Positions 27,997 to 36,155 of a stretch of DNA of 64,000 bases are shown here, piece after piece (position 1 is the first letter of the stretch; every line of letters starts with the position of its first letter). The notes beneath the pieces were generated by a model. The model did no database searches, had not been told where the DNA came from, and saw nothing but the letters and a program-made list of their open reading frames with translations. The position numbers were made by a program, and so were the translations under genes. The stretch is from Gp7-AA6 sp036395755. GTDB taxonomy: Bacteria > Acidobacteriota > Thermoanaerobaculia > UBA5066 > Gp7-AA6. Where the stretch lies: positions 1 to 64,000 of the forward strand of contig DASWCZ010000057.1 in assembly GCA_036395755.1 (NCBI GenBank). The letters run 5' to 3'.

Positions 27997-29007
27997 CCGG
28001 ACCCGGTAGACGAACGGCTGGCGGCGAAACCGCATGCCGCCCTTCTCGCGCTCCCAGGGTCCCGAAAACCAGGGCAGGAACCGGAGGTCCTGGAAGGAGA
28101 CGGAAGTCGCGCCGTCCGGCTCCTCGCGCACGGTCGCCAAGGGAAACCGCGCGAAGTCGAGATAAACACGCACGTCGCGCAGACTCTCGGCCCGGGCGAG
28201 CGCGGCCGAAGCCGCCGGCTTGGCGTATCGCCGGATCCGCGCCCGCTCCGGCGGCGGGTAATAGTCCGACAGGCTCGAGAAGATCTCCAAGACCCGCTCG
28301 GGTGGACGCGGAGAGGATTTCCCCTTCGCAAACGGTCCGACGTCGAAGAACGCGACGTGGATTTCCTCCGCGCGCTCCGACAGGCCCAGCCACCGGAAGG
28401 GCGAGAGGAACTGCGGGAGAACGGCGACCTTCGTTCCCGCCGGCGGAGCGTCGATGCGCTCCCACGCACGAAGCGCCACGGCGTGGAGAACGGCGCAGAG
28501 GGCAACGTATGCGGCGAGAAGGAGCGATCCGATCGTCGAGAGAAGCCGTCCCTTCGAGCGGAAGATCGTCGCCGCGAAGAGCGTGAGCGAAACGATGCCC
28601 GTGAAGAACGGATCCAGGATGAAGACCCAGTCGAGCGCGTAGCGCTGCCGGTTGAACGGCATCCAGAACATGATTCCGAAGGACGTGATCCAGTCGAAGA
28701 AGATGTGACTCCCGATTCCCACCGCGGCAAAGAGGAAGAGCGTTCGGAGCGGAGCATGCCGGGCGAATCGATAGAGCACTTTCGCGAGGAGAGCAAAGGC
28801 GAGCGCGAAAAACGGCAGGAGCACGAAGGAGTGGGTCCAGCCCCGGTGGCTGCGGAGATACGCGATCCGGCCGTTCAGAAAGAACATGTCGATGTCGGGC
28901 AGCATCCCGCCGATCAGGCCGAGCAGCAGCGCCGCGCGAGCGGAGGGACGCTCCGTGAGCATCCGTGCGAGAACGGAACCCGCGATCCCGTGGGTCACCG
29001 TATCCAT
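27940..29007 (-). CDS. YdjM/DUF457-type membrane-bound metal-dependent hydrolase
   Basis: About 355 aa from ATG 29007. The N-terminus MDTVTHGIAGSVLARM and the motifs GGMLPDIDMF, RSHRGWTHSF and GSHIFFDWITSFG carry the His/Asp residues of the YdjM/LexA-regulated membrane hydrolase family (PF04307), embedded in four to five helices. The C-terminal third is a soluble extension without recognised fold. Cellular role is unknown; members have been linked to membrane or DNA-damage responses. Confidence 0.8.
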   Translation of the reverse strand: MDTVTHGIAGSVLARMLTERPSARAALLLGLIGGMLPDIDMFFLNGRIAYLRSHRGWTHSFVLLPFFALAFALLAKVLYRFARHAPLRTLFLFAAVGIGSHIFFDWITSFGIMFWMPFNRQRYALDWVFILDPFFTGIVSLTLFAATIFRSKGRLLSTIGSLLLAAYVALCAVLHAVALRAWERIDAPPAGTKVAVLPQFLSPFRWLGLSERAEEIHVAFFDVGPFAKGKSSPRPPERVLEIFSSLSDYYPPPERARIRRYAKPAASAALARAESLRDVRVYLDFARFPLATVREEPDGATSVSFQDLRFLPWFSGPWEREKGGMRFRRQPFVYRVRLDRAGRPLDTGFVGSAVD

Positions 29008-29050
29008 GCGGCGCGGATGATACATTTGGGAAACGTACCGTCCGCCACGA

Positions 29051-29770
29051 ATGGCTGCCCAATCTCTCGAAGGAAAAGTCGCACTCATCACCGGAGCGTC
29101 GTCTGGCCTCGGCCGCGCCTTCGCGGTCGAGCTCGCACGCGCCGGCGCAAAGGTGTTCTTAGTCGCCCGCCGCGAAGAGCTGCTGCACCAGGTCGTCGAA
29201 GAGATCTCGCGGGCCGGAGGCGAGGCGGCGTATCACGTCGCCGACGTGCGGATCGCCCCGTCGCTCTTCGATCTCGTCGACGTGCTGCTCTCGCGGTTCA
29301 AGCGGCTCGACATCCTGATCAACAACGCCGGGTTGGGCTACCGGGCGCCCCTGCTCGAATTGAAGCGATCCGAGATCCAGGAAATGCTCGAGACCGACCT
29401 CCACGCCGCGATCTATCTGTGCCAGGCGGCTCTGAACGCGTTGTTGAAGAGCGCGCCCTCCGACATCGTGAACATCGCCTCTTTCGCGGGCCTCGAGGGG
29501 TTCGCCGAAGGGACCGTTTACTGCGCGGCAAAGTCCGGACTGGTGGGCTTCACCCGTGCGCTCGCGCAGGAATTGAAGCCCGCGAACATCCGGGCCACCG
29601 CGATCTGCGCGGGCTCGATCGATACGGCTTTCTTCGAGCGCTTCCGCCCGACGCTCGAGCCGGCGCGGCGCCTCGCGGTGGAGGACGCCGTCCGGGCGCT
29701 CCTGTACGTCCTGACGTCTCCGCCGAACGTGCTCCACGGCGAGATCGTGATTCGGCCCCGGGTCGTCTAG
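29051..29770 (+). CDS. Short-chain dehydrogenase/reductase
   Basis: Classical SDR of 239 aa: cofactor motif TGASSGLGRAF, DVRI, NNAGLGY, Ser-Tyr-Lys triad (IASFAG...YCAAKSG) and NADP-type basic residue after beta-2 (VARREELL). Substrate is unknown. A role as ketoreductase for the nearby ketosynthase pair at 31 kb is possible but the genes are separated by a receiver-PilZ gene and a deaminase. Confidence 0.85.
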   Translation: MAAQSLEGKVALITGASSGLGRAFAVELARAGAKVFLVARREELLHQVVEEISRAGGEAAYHVADVRIAPSLFDLVDVLLSRFKRLDILINNAGLGYRAPLLELKRSEIQEMLETDLHAAIYLCQAALNALLKSAPSDIVNIASFAGLEGFAEGTVYCAAKSGLVGFTRALAQELKPANIRATAICAGSIDTAFFERFRPTLEPARRLAVEDAVRALLYVLTSPPNVLHGEIVIRPRVV

Positions 29771-29833
29771 TCGGCACGGGCGGTGCAGACCCCCCGCCGT
29801 GGAATCCGGGTCGGGCGAGACGTCGGTCGTCCG

Positions 29834-29839
29834 TATAAT
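29834..29839 (+). promoter_or_regulatory. -10 box TATAAT upstream of receiver-PilZ gene
   Basis: A perfect TATAAT ends 12 nt before the ATG at 29852, giving a predicted leader of about 5-6 nt. Confidence 0.45.
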
Positions 29840-29851
29840 CGGCGGGACGCC

Positions 29852-30541
29852 ATGCGCTCTGTTCTTCTCGTGGACAACCGGGGCCTCTTTCGGGAGGTGG
29901 CCCGCGCCGTGACCCGCCGCACGGACTGCCGCGTCATTACCGCCGGCAACGGGACGGACGCTCTTTCCATCGCACGCCGCGAGAAGCCCGATCTCATCTT
30001 CCTCGACGCCGAGATGGAAGGGATGAACGGGGTCGACGTCTGCCGCGTCCTGAAGGCGGACAAGCAATTCGCGCACTGCCCGATCGTCATCGCCGGCGGC
30101 GGCGAAAAAGAGCAGCAGGAGGGGAAACGCGCCGGAGCGGATGGTTTCCTGCCCAGGGAATTCGCCGAGGAGGACTTCTTCGAAACGCTCCGCCGTCACC
30201 TGAACGTGTTCGCGCGGGACGCGGCCCGGTCCGCGGTCACGTGGTCGATCACCTTCTGGAGGGACGGGCTCCAGCACGAAGGGACGATCCGCGACCTCTC
30301 GCGGGGAGGTTTTTTCGTGCGCACGCCCGTCGAGCAACCGATCGGCGCGCGGCTGGAAATCTCTTTTCAGACCCCGGTGGACAATCCGGTCCGCCAGGTC
30401 GTCGGTGAAGCGATCGTCGTGAGGCTCGGCCGGGATCCAGACAACGGGCTCGGCTGCCGCTTCTTCCAGCTCTCTTCGACTTCGAAGGCAAACCTGGAAG
30501 AGTGCCTGAGGCTTCTCGCCCCCGAGCTGGCGGTCTCGTAA
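29852..30541 (+). CDS. Receiver domain-PilZ protein
   Basis: 229 aa from ATG 29852. Residues 1-118 form a receiver domain (SVLLVDNRGL, phospho-Asp in LIFLDAEMEG, Lys region replaced: GADGFLPREF has no canonical Lys). Residues 125-229 are a PilZ domain with TIRDLSRGGFFVRT (D-x-S-x-x-G), a c-di-GMP-binding signature, though the upstream RxxxR is weak. It may link c-di-GMP or phosphorylation to an unknown output such as gliding, pili or exopolysaccharide. Confidence 0.8.
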   Translation: MRSVLLVDNRGLFREVARAVTRRTDCRVITAGNGTDALSIARREKPDLIFLDAEMEGMNGVDVCRVLKADKQFAHCPIVIAGGGEKEQQEGKRAGADGFLPREFAEEDFFETLRRHLNVFARDAARSAVTWSITFWRDGLQHEGTIRDLSRGGFFVRTPVEQPIGARLEISFQTPVDNPVRQVVGEAIVVRLGRDPDNGLGCRFFQLSSTSKANLEECLRLLAPELAVS

Positions 30542-30544
30542 CTT

Positions 30545-30622
30545 CTGTCATTCCGAGCCGCGGAGCGGCGAGGAATCCTTTGCGAAACAGGAAGGGATTC
30601 CTCGCTGCGCTCGGAATGACAG
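30545..30622 (+). repeat. Long palindromic repeat/bidirectional terminator
   Basis: CTGTCATTCCGAG at 30545 is mirrored by CTCGGAATGACAG ending at 30622, with imperfect inner pairing (GAGGAATCC / GGATTCCTC). Sequences of this TGTCATTCCGAGC...GAGGAATC type recur in many unrelated bacterial genomes. It fills the gap between two convergent genes and could terminate both. Confidence 0.6.
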
Positions 30623-31048
30623 CTACTTCCCGAGCTCCACGAGCTCGATCCCCGCTTCGCGCGCAACCGAGAGCGACTTCTCGTCGCGGTAGAACTCGCC
30701 GTAGTAGACGCGCGAAATCCCGGCGTTGGCGATCAACTTGAAGCAGGGCCAGCACGGGCTCGCGGTCGTGTAGAGCTCGGCGCCCGCGATCGCGACGCCG
30801 TTTCGCGCGGCATGGATGATGGCGTTCGCCTCGGCGTGGACGGTCGAAACGCAGTGACCGTCCTCGATCACGCACCCGACGTCGTCGCAGTGCGGCAGGC
30901 CGCGGATCGAGCCGTTGTATCCGGTCGAAAGGATCGTGCGATCCCTCGCGATGACCGCGCCGACCTTTTTGCGCGGGCAGGTCGAACGCGTCGAGACCTG
31001 GAGCGCGATGTTCATGAAATACGTGTGCCAGTCGACGCGATCCGCCAT
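30623..31048 (-). CDS. dCMP deaminase-family protein
   Basis: 141-aa cytidine/deoxycytidylate deaminase fold. The zinc-binding HAE is in STVHAEANAII and the paired cysteines in TTASPCWPCFKL. The N-terminus (WHTYFMNIALQVSTRSTC) matches the ComEB/dCMP deaminase family that makes dUMP for thymidylate synthesis. ATG 31048 has CATAAT ending 9 nt upstream. Divergent from the ketosynthase gene with 44 nt between starts. Confidence 0.88.
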   Translation of the reverse strand: MADRVDWHTYFMNIALQVSTRSTCPRKKVGAVIARDRTILSTGYNGSIRGLPHCDDVGCVIEDGHCVSTVHAEANAIIHAARNGVAIAGAELYTTASPCWPCFKLIANAGISRVYYGEFYRDEKSLSVAREAGIELVELGK

Positions 31049-31079
31049 GCGGGGAGGATTATGCCGGAACCGCCTGTGT

Positions 31080-31085
31080 CAGAAT
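31080..31085 (+). promoter_or_regulatory. Leaderless-type -10 box (CAGAAT)
   Basis: CAGAAT ends 7 nt before the ketosynthase ATG at 31093; no Shine-Dalgarno is visible. Confidence 0.4.
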
Positions 31086-31092
31086 CGCCGTC

Positions 31093-32304
31093 ATGTCTTC
31101 GCGTCGCGTCGTGGTGACGGGTCTGGGCGCCGTCACGTCCATCGGGAGCACGGTGTCCGAATTCTGGAAGAACTTACTCGCCGGAGTGTGCGGGATTCGA
31201 CCGCTTTCGCTCTTCGACGCGTCCGCCTACCGCACCCAGACCGCCGCCGAAGTGAGCGAGATCCCGGACGGATTCCTCTCCCCCGCCGAGAAGCGGAGGA
31301 TGTCGAGGGCCGACCGGATGGGTCTCGCGGCGGCGGGGGAAGCCCTCTCGCAATCCGGGCTCGATGCCGCGCGTGCCGACCCGACCCGCATCGGGGTCAT
31401 CCTGGGCGGCGGCACGTCCGGCTTGATCGATTCCGAGCTGGTCTACCAAGCGTGGCTCCAGGGTCGCCGGGGGCGCCCGTCGAGGGTCCTGAACCATCTC
31501 CCCGACGCCATCACGGACCGCGTCGCGCAGCGGTTCGGTCTCGAAGGACTGAAGTCCACGATCACCACCGCGTGCTCGTCCGCTGCGAACGCGATGGGCT
31601 ATGCCTACGACTCGATCGTCGGAGGCCTCGCCGACGTCATGGTGACGGGCGGCTCCGACGTTCTCGCGAGGCTGACCTACGGAGGTTTCAACTCGCTGCG
31701 CTCGGTCGATCCCGATCCCTGCCGCCCTTTCGACCGCGAGCGCCGGGGTCTCTCGATCGGTGAAGCCGCCGGCATCCTCGTCTTCGAGGAGGAGGAGCGG
31801 GCGCGACGGCGCGGTGCGCCGATCTTAGGCGAGTTCCTCGGATACGGCGTGACGTCCGACGCGTTCCACATGACGGCTCCGGATCCCTCGGGGACGGCGG
31901 GCGCCCGGACGATTCGCGCCGCTCTGGACGCGGCCCGCAGGAACCCCTCCGACGTGGATTACGTCAATGCGCACGGCACCGCCACGCCGCAGAACGACTC
32001 CGCCGAGACGGCCGCGATCAAGGTGGCGCTCGGCGAGCACGCGCGCGAGATCCCGGTCTCCTCGATCAAGTCGATGATCGGACATTGCCTCTGCGCGTCC
32101 GGCGCGATCGAGGCGATCGCGACCGTGATGACCGTGCGCGAGGGGCGCGTGCCCCCGACGATCCACTACGAGCACCCCGATCCCGCGTGCGATCTCGACT
32201 ACGTGCCCAACGAGTCGCGGGACGTCCCGGTCTCGGTCGCCCTGTCGAATTCGTTCGCGTTCGGCGGAAACAGCTCGGTGGTGGTCATCGCGCGGTACAG
32301 CTGA
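31093..32304 (+). CDS. Beta-ketoacyl-ACP synthase (KS-alpha, FabF-like)
   Basis: Thiolase-fold ketosynthase of 403 aa with an intact Cys-His-His triad: TTACSSAANAM (nucleophile Cys), VNAHGTATPQNDSAE and SIKSMIGHCLCASG. GIGSxxx-type opening (VTGLGAVTSIGSTVSEFW) is FabF/KAS-II-like. It is directly followed by a catalytically altered paralog, then a thioesterase, so it is probably the condensing subunit of a dedicated chain-building KS/CLF pair and not the housekeeping FabF. Confidence 0.9.
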   Translation: MSSRRVVVTGLGAVTSIGSTVSEFWKNLLAGVCGIRPLSLFDASAYRTQTAAEVSEIPDGFLSPAEKRRMSRADRMGLAAAGEALSQSGLDAARADPTRIGVILGGGTSGLIDSELVYQAWLQGRRGRPSRVLNHLPDAITDRVAQRFGLEGLKSTITTACSSAANAMGYAYDSIVGGLADVMVTGGSDVLARLTYGGFNSLRSVDPDPCRPFDRERRGLSIGEAAGILVFEEEERARRRGAPILGEFLGYGVTSDAFHMTAPDPSGTAGARTIRAALDAARRNPSDVDYVNAHGTATPQNDSAETAAIKVALGEHAREIPVSSIKSMIGHCLCASGAIEAIATVMTVREGRVPPTIHYEHPDPACDLDYVPNESRDVPVSVALSNSFAFGGNSSVVVIARYS

Positions 32305-33426
32305 GTGGCCGTCGTCACCGGCGCCGGCGCCGTCTGCGCGCTCGGGCGCACTTCCCAGGACTTCTACCGCCGGCTTCGAGCGGGTGAGACGACGATCCGC
32401 CCGTTCACGCCGGAGGAGCGGCGCGGTCTCCAGGCGACTCATGTCGCGCGATACGACTCGTTCAGCCCGCAGCCCGAGATCTCTCCCATGAAGGCGCGCC
32501 GCTTCGATCGCGGCAGCCAGTTCGCGATCCTGGCGTGCTCGCAGGCGATCGCCGAGGCCGGATACGACGTCGCCCAGGCGCCCGAGTCTGTTGGCATCGC
32601 TCTCGGAACCGGTTCCGCGGGCGCCGGAGCGCTGACTGAGTTCCTGAAGGTGCTGTTCACGGAATCGCCCGAGGCGGCGCCCCCCTTCCACTTTCCGAAC
32701 ACGGTTGCGAACGCTCCCGCCTCGCAGGTCTCGATCGAGCTGAAGCTCTTTGGCCCGAACGTCACGATCACGCAGAAGGATCCTTCCGGCTTGAACGCGC
32801 TCCTCTTCTCCTCGCTCGCGATCTCCTCGGGACGCGCCTCCGCCATGCTGGCGGGCGCCGTGGATGAGTGGAACGCCGTCTACGCGATGGGCTTCGACCG
32901 GGTCGGGGCGCTCCGGGGAGAAAAGCGGGCGACCGGCATCGTCCAGGGAGAAGGGGGCTTCGCCGTGCTCCTCGAGAACGAGGAGACCGCGCAGGCACGC
33001 GGGGTGCGGGTGCTCGCGCGACTCGCGGGCATCGGAACGGCGGGCGTTCCCACCGAGCCGTATCGCTTTGCTCCCGATCCCGCCGCGATCAGCCGCGCGA
33101 TCCGCGGGGCGCTCGACGCCGCGCAGGCGGATCCGTCGGGAATCCACCTCTGCTTCCCCTCGGCCAACGGCGTCGTCGAGATGGACCGCGCCGAGGAAAA
33201 CGTCCTGTCCGATATCTTCGGTCGAGCGATCCCGCCGAGAATTTCGGTCAAGGACGCAATCGGCGAAATGGCGGCGGCGGGCGGCGGGCAGATCGTGGCG
33301 GCCTGCCGGGCTCTCGCCGATCCCGACGGACCCTTTCCGGAGAACGCGCAGCCGCGGCGGGTCCTGGTCAATTCTTTCGGCGCGGGCGGAAACTTTTTCG
33401 CCGCGGTTTTCGAGTCCGCGGCATGA
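32305..33426 (+). CDS. Ketosynthase paralog lacking active-site Cys (chain-length-factor-like)
   Basis: 373 aa, thiolase fold, start GTG immediately after the KS stop. At the position of the nucleophile it reads VTITQKDPSGLNALLF, with Gln where the KS has Cys, as in KS-beta/chain-length factors of type II PKS and aryl-polyene clusters. His motifs are also lost (CFPSANGVVEMD; SVKDAIGEMAAAGG). It should therefore pair with the upstream KS as a heterodimer and set chain length. Confidence 0.82.
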   Translation: MAVVTGAGAVCALGRTSQDFYRRLRAGETTIRPFTPEERRGLQATHVARYDSFSPQPEISPMKARRFDRGSQFAILACSQAIAEAGYDVAQAPESVGIALGTGSAGAGALTEFLKVLFTESPEAAPPFHFPNTVANAPASQVSIELKLFGPNVTITQKDPSGLNALLFSSLAISSGRASAMLAGAVDEWNAVYAMGFDRVGALRGEKRATGIVQGEGGFAVLLENEETAQARGVRVLARLAGIGTAGVPTEPYRFAPDPAAISRAIRGALDAAQADPSGIHLCFPSANGVVEMDRAEENVLSDIFGRAIPPRISVKDAIGEMAAAGGGQIVAACRALADPDGPFPENAQPRRVLVNSFGAGGNFFAAVFESAA

Positions 33427-33881
33427 GCGGCGTGCGGGATCGTCCCCCGCTCGTGGGCGCCACGCTCGACATTCCCGTGCGATTCGCGGAGTGCGATTCC
33501 TACGGCGTCGTATGGCACGGCCACTATGCCCTCTATCTCGAGGAAGTCCGGGATCGGCTCACCTCCCGCTTCGGCTTTACCCCCGCAAAAGCGCTCGCGC
33601 TCGGCTATCGAGTCCCGATCACGCGGCTTGAGATCCGGTACCGGGCGCCGGCGCGGCCCGATGGTCTGGTCCGTGCGACCGCGCGACTGCGCCCGCCGGA
33701 CGCGGCGCGCTTCGTCGTCGATTACGAGCTTCGCGGAGAAGCCGGAGAGCTCCTCGCGAGGGCGGAGACGGAGCAGGTCGTGGTGAACGCGGACGGCGAG
33801 CTCTTGCTGGCGCTGCCCGCCGCGTTGAAGCGGCTCGCCGCCGAGATCATCGCCTTTCAGGATTCGGGTCCCTCGCTATAA
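33423..33881 (+). CDS. 4HBT-type hotdog thioesterase
   Basis: 152 aa from ATG 33423, overlapping the chain-length factor stop by ATGA. The motif VRFAECDSYGVVWHGHYALYLEE is the 4-hydroxybenzoyl-CoA thioesterase signature with catalytic Asp. Likely releases the product of the adjacent KS/CLF pair from ACP or CoA. Confidence 0.85.
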   Translation: MSGVRDRPPLVGATLDIPVRFAECDSYGVVWHGHYALYLEEVRDRLTSRFGFTPAKALALGYRVPITRLEIRYRAPARPDGLVRATARLRPPDAARFVVDYELRGEAGELLARAETEQVVVNADGELLLALPAALKRLAAEIIAFQDSGPSL

Positions 33882-33882
33882 T
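33877..33882 (+). promoter_or_regulatory. Leaderless-type -10 box (TATAAT)
   Basis: A perfect TATAAT lies over the last codons of the thioesterase gene and ends 7 nt before the exosortase ATG, so transcription would start at about the start codon. Confidence 0.55.
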
Positions 33883-33889
33883 TCCGCGG

Positions 33890-34435
33890 ATGTCGGAAGT
33901 CCGCGTCTCCGCGCGCCGGCGCTCCGTCGGCTTCCTACTGCGGTTCGTGGCTCTTCTTCTCGTCTTTTACCTGATCGTCGCATCCCATCCGGTCAACGAC
34001 GCCGTCATCGTCCCGTTCACCGCGGCGATCGCCTCGGTTTCCGGAAGGTTGTTGAACGCATTCGGAGAGAAAGCGGAGGTCGTGGGCACCGAGATCCGGT
34101 CGTCGTCCTTCGGCGTCAACATTGAAAATGGCTGCAACGGGGTCGAGACCGCGCTGCTCTTCGGCGCGGCGGTCCTCGCTTTTCCGGCGGGCTGGAAGCG
34201 GCGGCTGCTCGGCCTGGCGGCCGGTTTCGTGGCCATCCAGGTGCTCAACCTGCTGCGGGTGATCACACTCTTCTGGATCGGACTCCACCGCCCGGCGCTC
34301 TTCAACTCCTCGCACACCGTGATCTGGCAGTCGGTCGTCGTCCTCTTCGGCGTGCTGCTCTTCCTGCTGTGGGCCTCGCGCCAGAAGCCACTGTCCGCCG
34401 AACGGTCGCCGGCCGGCCGCTCCCGAAAAGGCTGA
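33890..34435 (+). CDS. Exosortase/archaeosortase family protein (XrtH-like)
   Basis: 181-aa membrane transpeptidase with the three exosortase catalytic residues: Cys in NIENGCNGVETALLF, Arg in NLLRVITLFWIG and His in FNSSHTVIWQ, spread over about five helices. Exosortases recognise C-terminal sorting tails (PEP-CTERM or related), cleave them and attach the protein to a surface glycolipid. The short length and the downstream partner gene suggest the XrtH type. No sorting-tail protein is visible in the window. Confidence 0.85.
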   Translation: MSEVRVSARRRSVGFLLRFVALLLVFYLIVASHPVNDAVIVPFTAAIASVSGRLLNAFGEKAEVVGTEIRSSSFGVNIENGCNGVETALLFGAAVLAFPAGWKRRLLGLAAGFVAIQVLNLLRVITLFWIGLHRPALFNSSHTVIWQSVVVLFGVLLFLLWASRQKPLSAERSPAGRSRKG

Positions 34436-34493
34436 CGCCGGCGGTGACCGGCGGCGCGGACAGTTTCCGCCGGCGCTCGAGTCCGTCGATCTC

Positions 34494-35075
34494 ATGCTGA
34501 ACGGACGCGCCGCGCTTCGGGGCCTGGTCGGCTTTCTTCTCGCGCTCCCGTTCTGGTTCGGCTTCTCACGCCCTTACGAAAGCGCGATTGCCGCGGGGGC
34601 GCAGGCCGCGATCAACCTGTTCGAGTCGCCGGACGTGACGCGGCTCCAGCCCGGTAACGGAGAGATCCTTCTCGACCGGCGCGACTTCCCGCCCGGCTCG
34701 GCGCGCCCCGGCCTTCCGGGTCCCGACATCCACTTCAACTTCGTCCTTCTCGTCACGCTTTTCGCACTGGATCACAAGCCACTGCGTGGAGGGCACGTCG
34801 CGCGATTTCTCGCAGCGGCGGCTGCGCTCTTCTTCGTGCACGTCGTGGCGCTCGTCTTCCAGGTGCACTCCGTATACGTGACGAGCCTGGGCGCGTGGAG
34901 CAAAGCGAACTATGGCCCGATCGCGCGCAACTTCTGGGCTGCCGGCTTTCACTTCTACCAGATCGCCGGACGTTTCGCCGCGCCGTTCGTGCTCTGGTGG
35001 CTCTTCGGCCGCCGCGAGGAAGAGGAGCCCTTGGAAAGACCGCTGCGCGTTGGAAAAAGAAAAAGGCGCGGCTAG
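34494..35075 (+). CDS. Exosortase-associated membrane protein
   Basis: 193 aa with an N-terminal helix (GLVGFLLALPFWFGFS), an extracytoplasmic segment (about residues 45-75) and two to three further helices (HFNFVLLVTLFALDH; FLAAAAALFFVHVVALVF; FAAPFVLWWLFG), ending in a basic tail. It matches the arrangement of the protein that follows XrtH-type exosortases. The adjacent, same-strand position 58 nt after the exosortase supports this; the function is unknown. Confidence 0.65.
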   Translation: MLNGRAALRGLVGFLLALPFWFGFSRPYESAIAAGAQAAINLFESPDVTRLQPGNGEILLDRRDFPPGSARPGLPGPDIHFNFVLLVTLFALDHKPLRGGHVARFLAAAAALFFVHVVALVFQVHSVYVTSLGAWSKANYGPIARNFWAAGFHFYQIAGRFAAPFVLWWLFGRREEEEPLERPLRVGKRKRRG

Positions 35076-35084
35076 AACCGCGCC
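35053..35084 (-). terminator. Terminator of the FHA-Fis gene, overlapping the opposite gene
   Basis: On the minus strand a 7-bp stem (35084-35078 with 35071-35065) with a 6-nt loop is followed by TTTTTCTTTTTCC. It lies 12 nt downstream of the FHA gene stop and inside the last codons of the plus-strand gene, where the same bases code for the Lys/Arg tail. Confidence 0.75.
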
Positions 35085-35096
35085 CCGTTGCCCGGG

Positions 35097-36155
35097 CTAA
35101 TATCTCCGCGTACGTTCCCGCCGCAGATAACGGTAGTCGGGAATCTCGTACTCCTTCAGCTTCGCAATCAACGATCCCCGCGAAATGTTGAGCACGTGCG
35201 CGCCGCGGCTCTGGTTGCCCTCGACCCGTCGCATCGCGCGGTCGATGATCTCGCGCTCGACCGTCTCGACGATCACCTTGAGATCGTCGGTCTGTCGCAT
35301 GACTGCTTCCGCTCCGGAAGGCTCGGGAACGACCGGTATGTGCTCGACCCGTGGAGCGGCTTCCGGGAGCCCGGACAGCACCGCCGGCCGGCCGGCGAAA
35401 GCGATGCCGGCGAGCTGAACGATTTCCTCCAGAAAGAGGACCGCGCGCGCGGCAAGACGGGGCGCCTCCTTCACGAGGAGCGCCAGGAGGATCGACCCGT
35501 TTCGAGGCGGTTCGACGATGAGTGTCAGGGTGCCGGCGACACTCTCGATGCGCGCGAGACGCTCTCCGGACCGAGCCTCGTCCAAGACGCGAGGCGGCAG
35601 CGCGGGGGTTTCGCGGAACGTCGAGGCAATCGCGCGGAATCCGTTGACCGAGAACTCGCCGATCGCCCATTCGGTCGGAGGAAACTCGCGGTCGAGAAAA
35701 TCGGTCAGCTCCGTGGCGAGCTCCTCCCGCGACGAGCTGTCGCGACAGAGCCGGTAGACCGCAAGACGCAGATCGCGGAACTCCACTTCGGTGGAAGGCC
35801 CGGCAGGCGGCGCCGGAGCGCCCGTCGCCACGATGGGAATCTCCGTGATCAGCCGGGAGACGCTCGGTTGCGCGTTCAGGACCGTGATGGTCGCCTCCCC
35901 GATCGTGATCCGGTCCCCGACTCCGATCGGCCCCCCGCCGAACTCGCGGCCGTTCACGCTGATCAGCCCAGCACCCTTGTAGAGGTCGAGGTGATAGGCG
36001 CCCTCTTTCTCGCTGATGCGGACGTGTCGCCCGGCGACTCCCCGAGCGCGTACGACGACCTCGTTGCCGGAGGAGGCCCCGATGGTGATCGCCGCTCCGT
36101 CGAGTCGATGCACTTCGCCGCCCCCAATCTTCTTGCGGACCTCGAGGTTCAGCAT
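35097..36155 (-). CDS. FHA-domain regulator with C-terminal Fis-type HTH, no AAA+ domain
   Basis: 352 aa from ATG 36155 (GAGGA 6 nt upstream). Residues about 20-90 are an FHA phosphothreonine-binding domain (AITIGASSGNEVVV, VAGRHVRISEKEG, SVNGREF). A middle part (about 125-260) may be GAF-like. The C-terminus (EREIIDRAMRRVEGNQSRGA, then SRGSLIAKLKEYEI) is a Fis-like HTH as in sigma-54 activators. The AAA+ module normally between them is missing, so it could act as a repressor, co-regulator or DNA-bridging factor. Confidence 0.75.
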   Translation of the reverse strand: MLNLEVRKKIGGGEVHRLDGAAITIGASSGNEVVVRARGVAGRHVRISEKEGAYHLDLYKGAGLISVNGREFGGGPIGVGDRITIGEATITVLNAQPSVSRLITEIPIVATGAPAPPAGPSTEVEFRDLRLAVYRLCRDSSSREELATELTDFLDREFPPTEWAIGEFSVNGFRAIASTFRETPALPPRVLDEARSGERLARIESVAGTLTLIVEPPRNGSILLALLVKEAPRLAARAVLFLEEIVQLAGIAFAGRPAVLSGLPEAAPRVEHIPVVPEPSGAEAVMRQTDDLKVIVETVEREIIDRAMRRVEGNQSRGAHVLNISRGSLIAKLKEYEIPDYRYLRRERTRRY

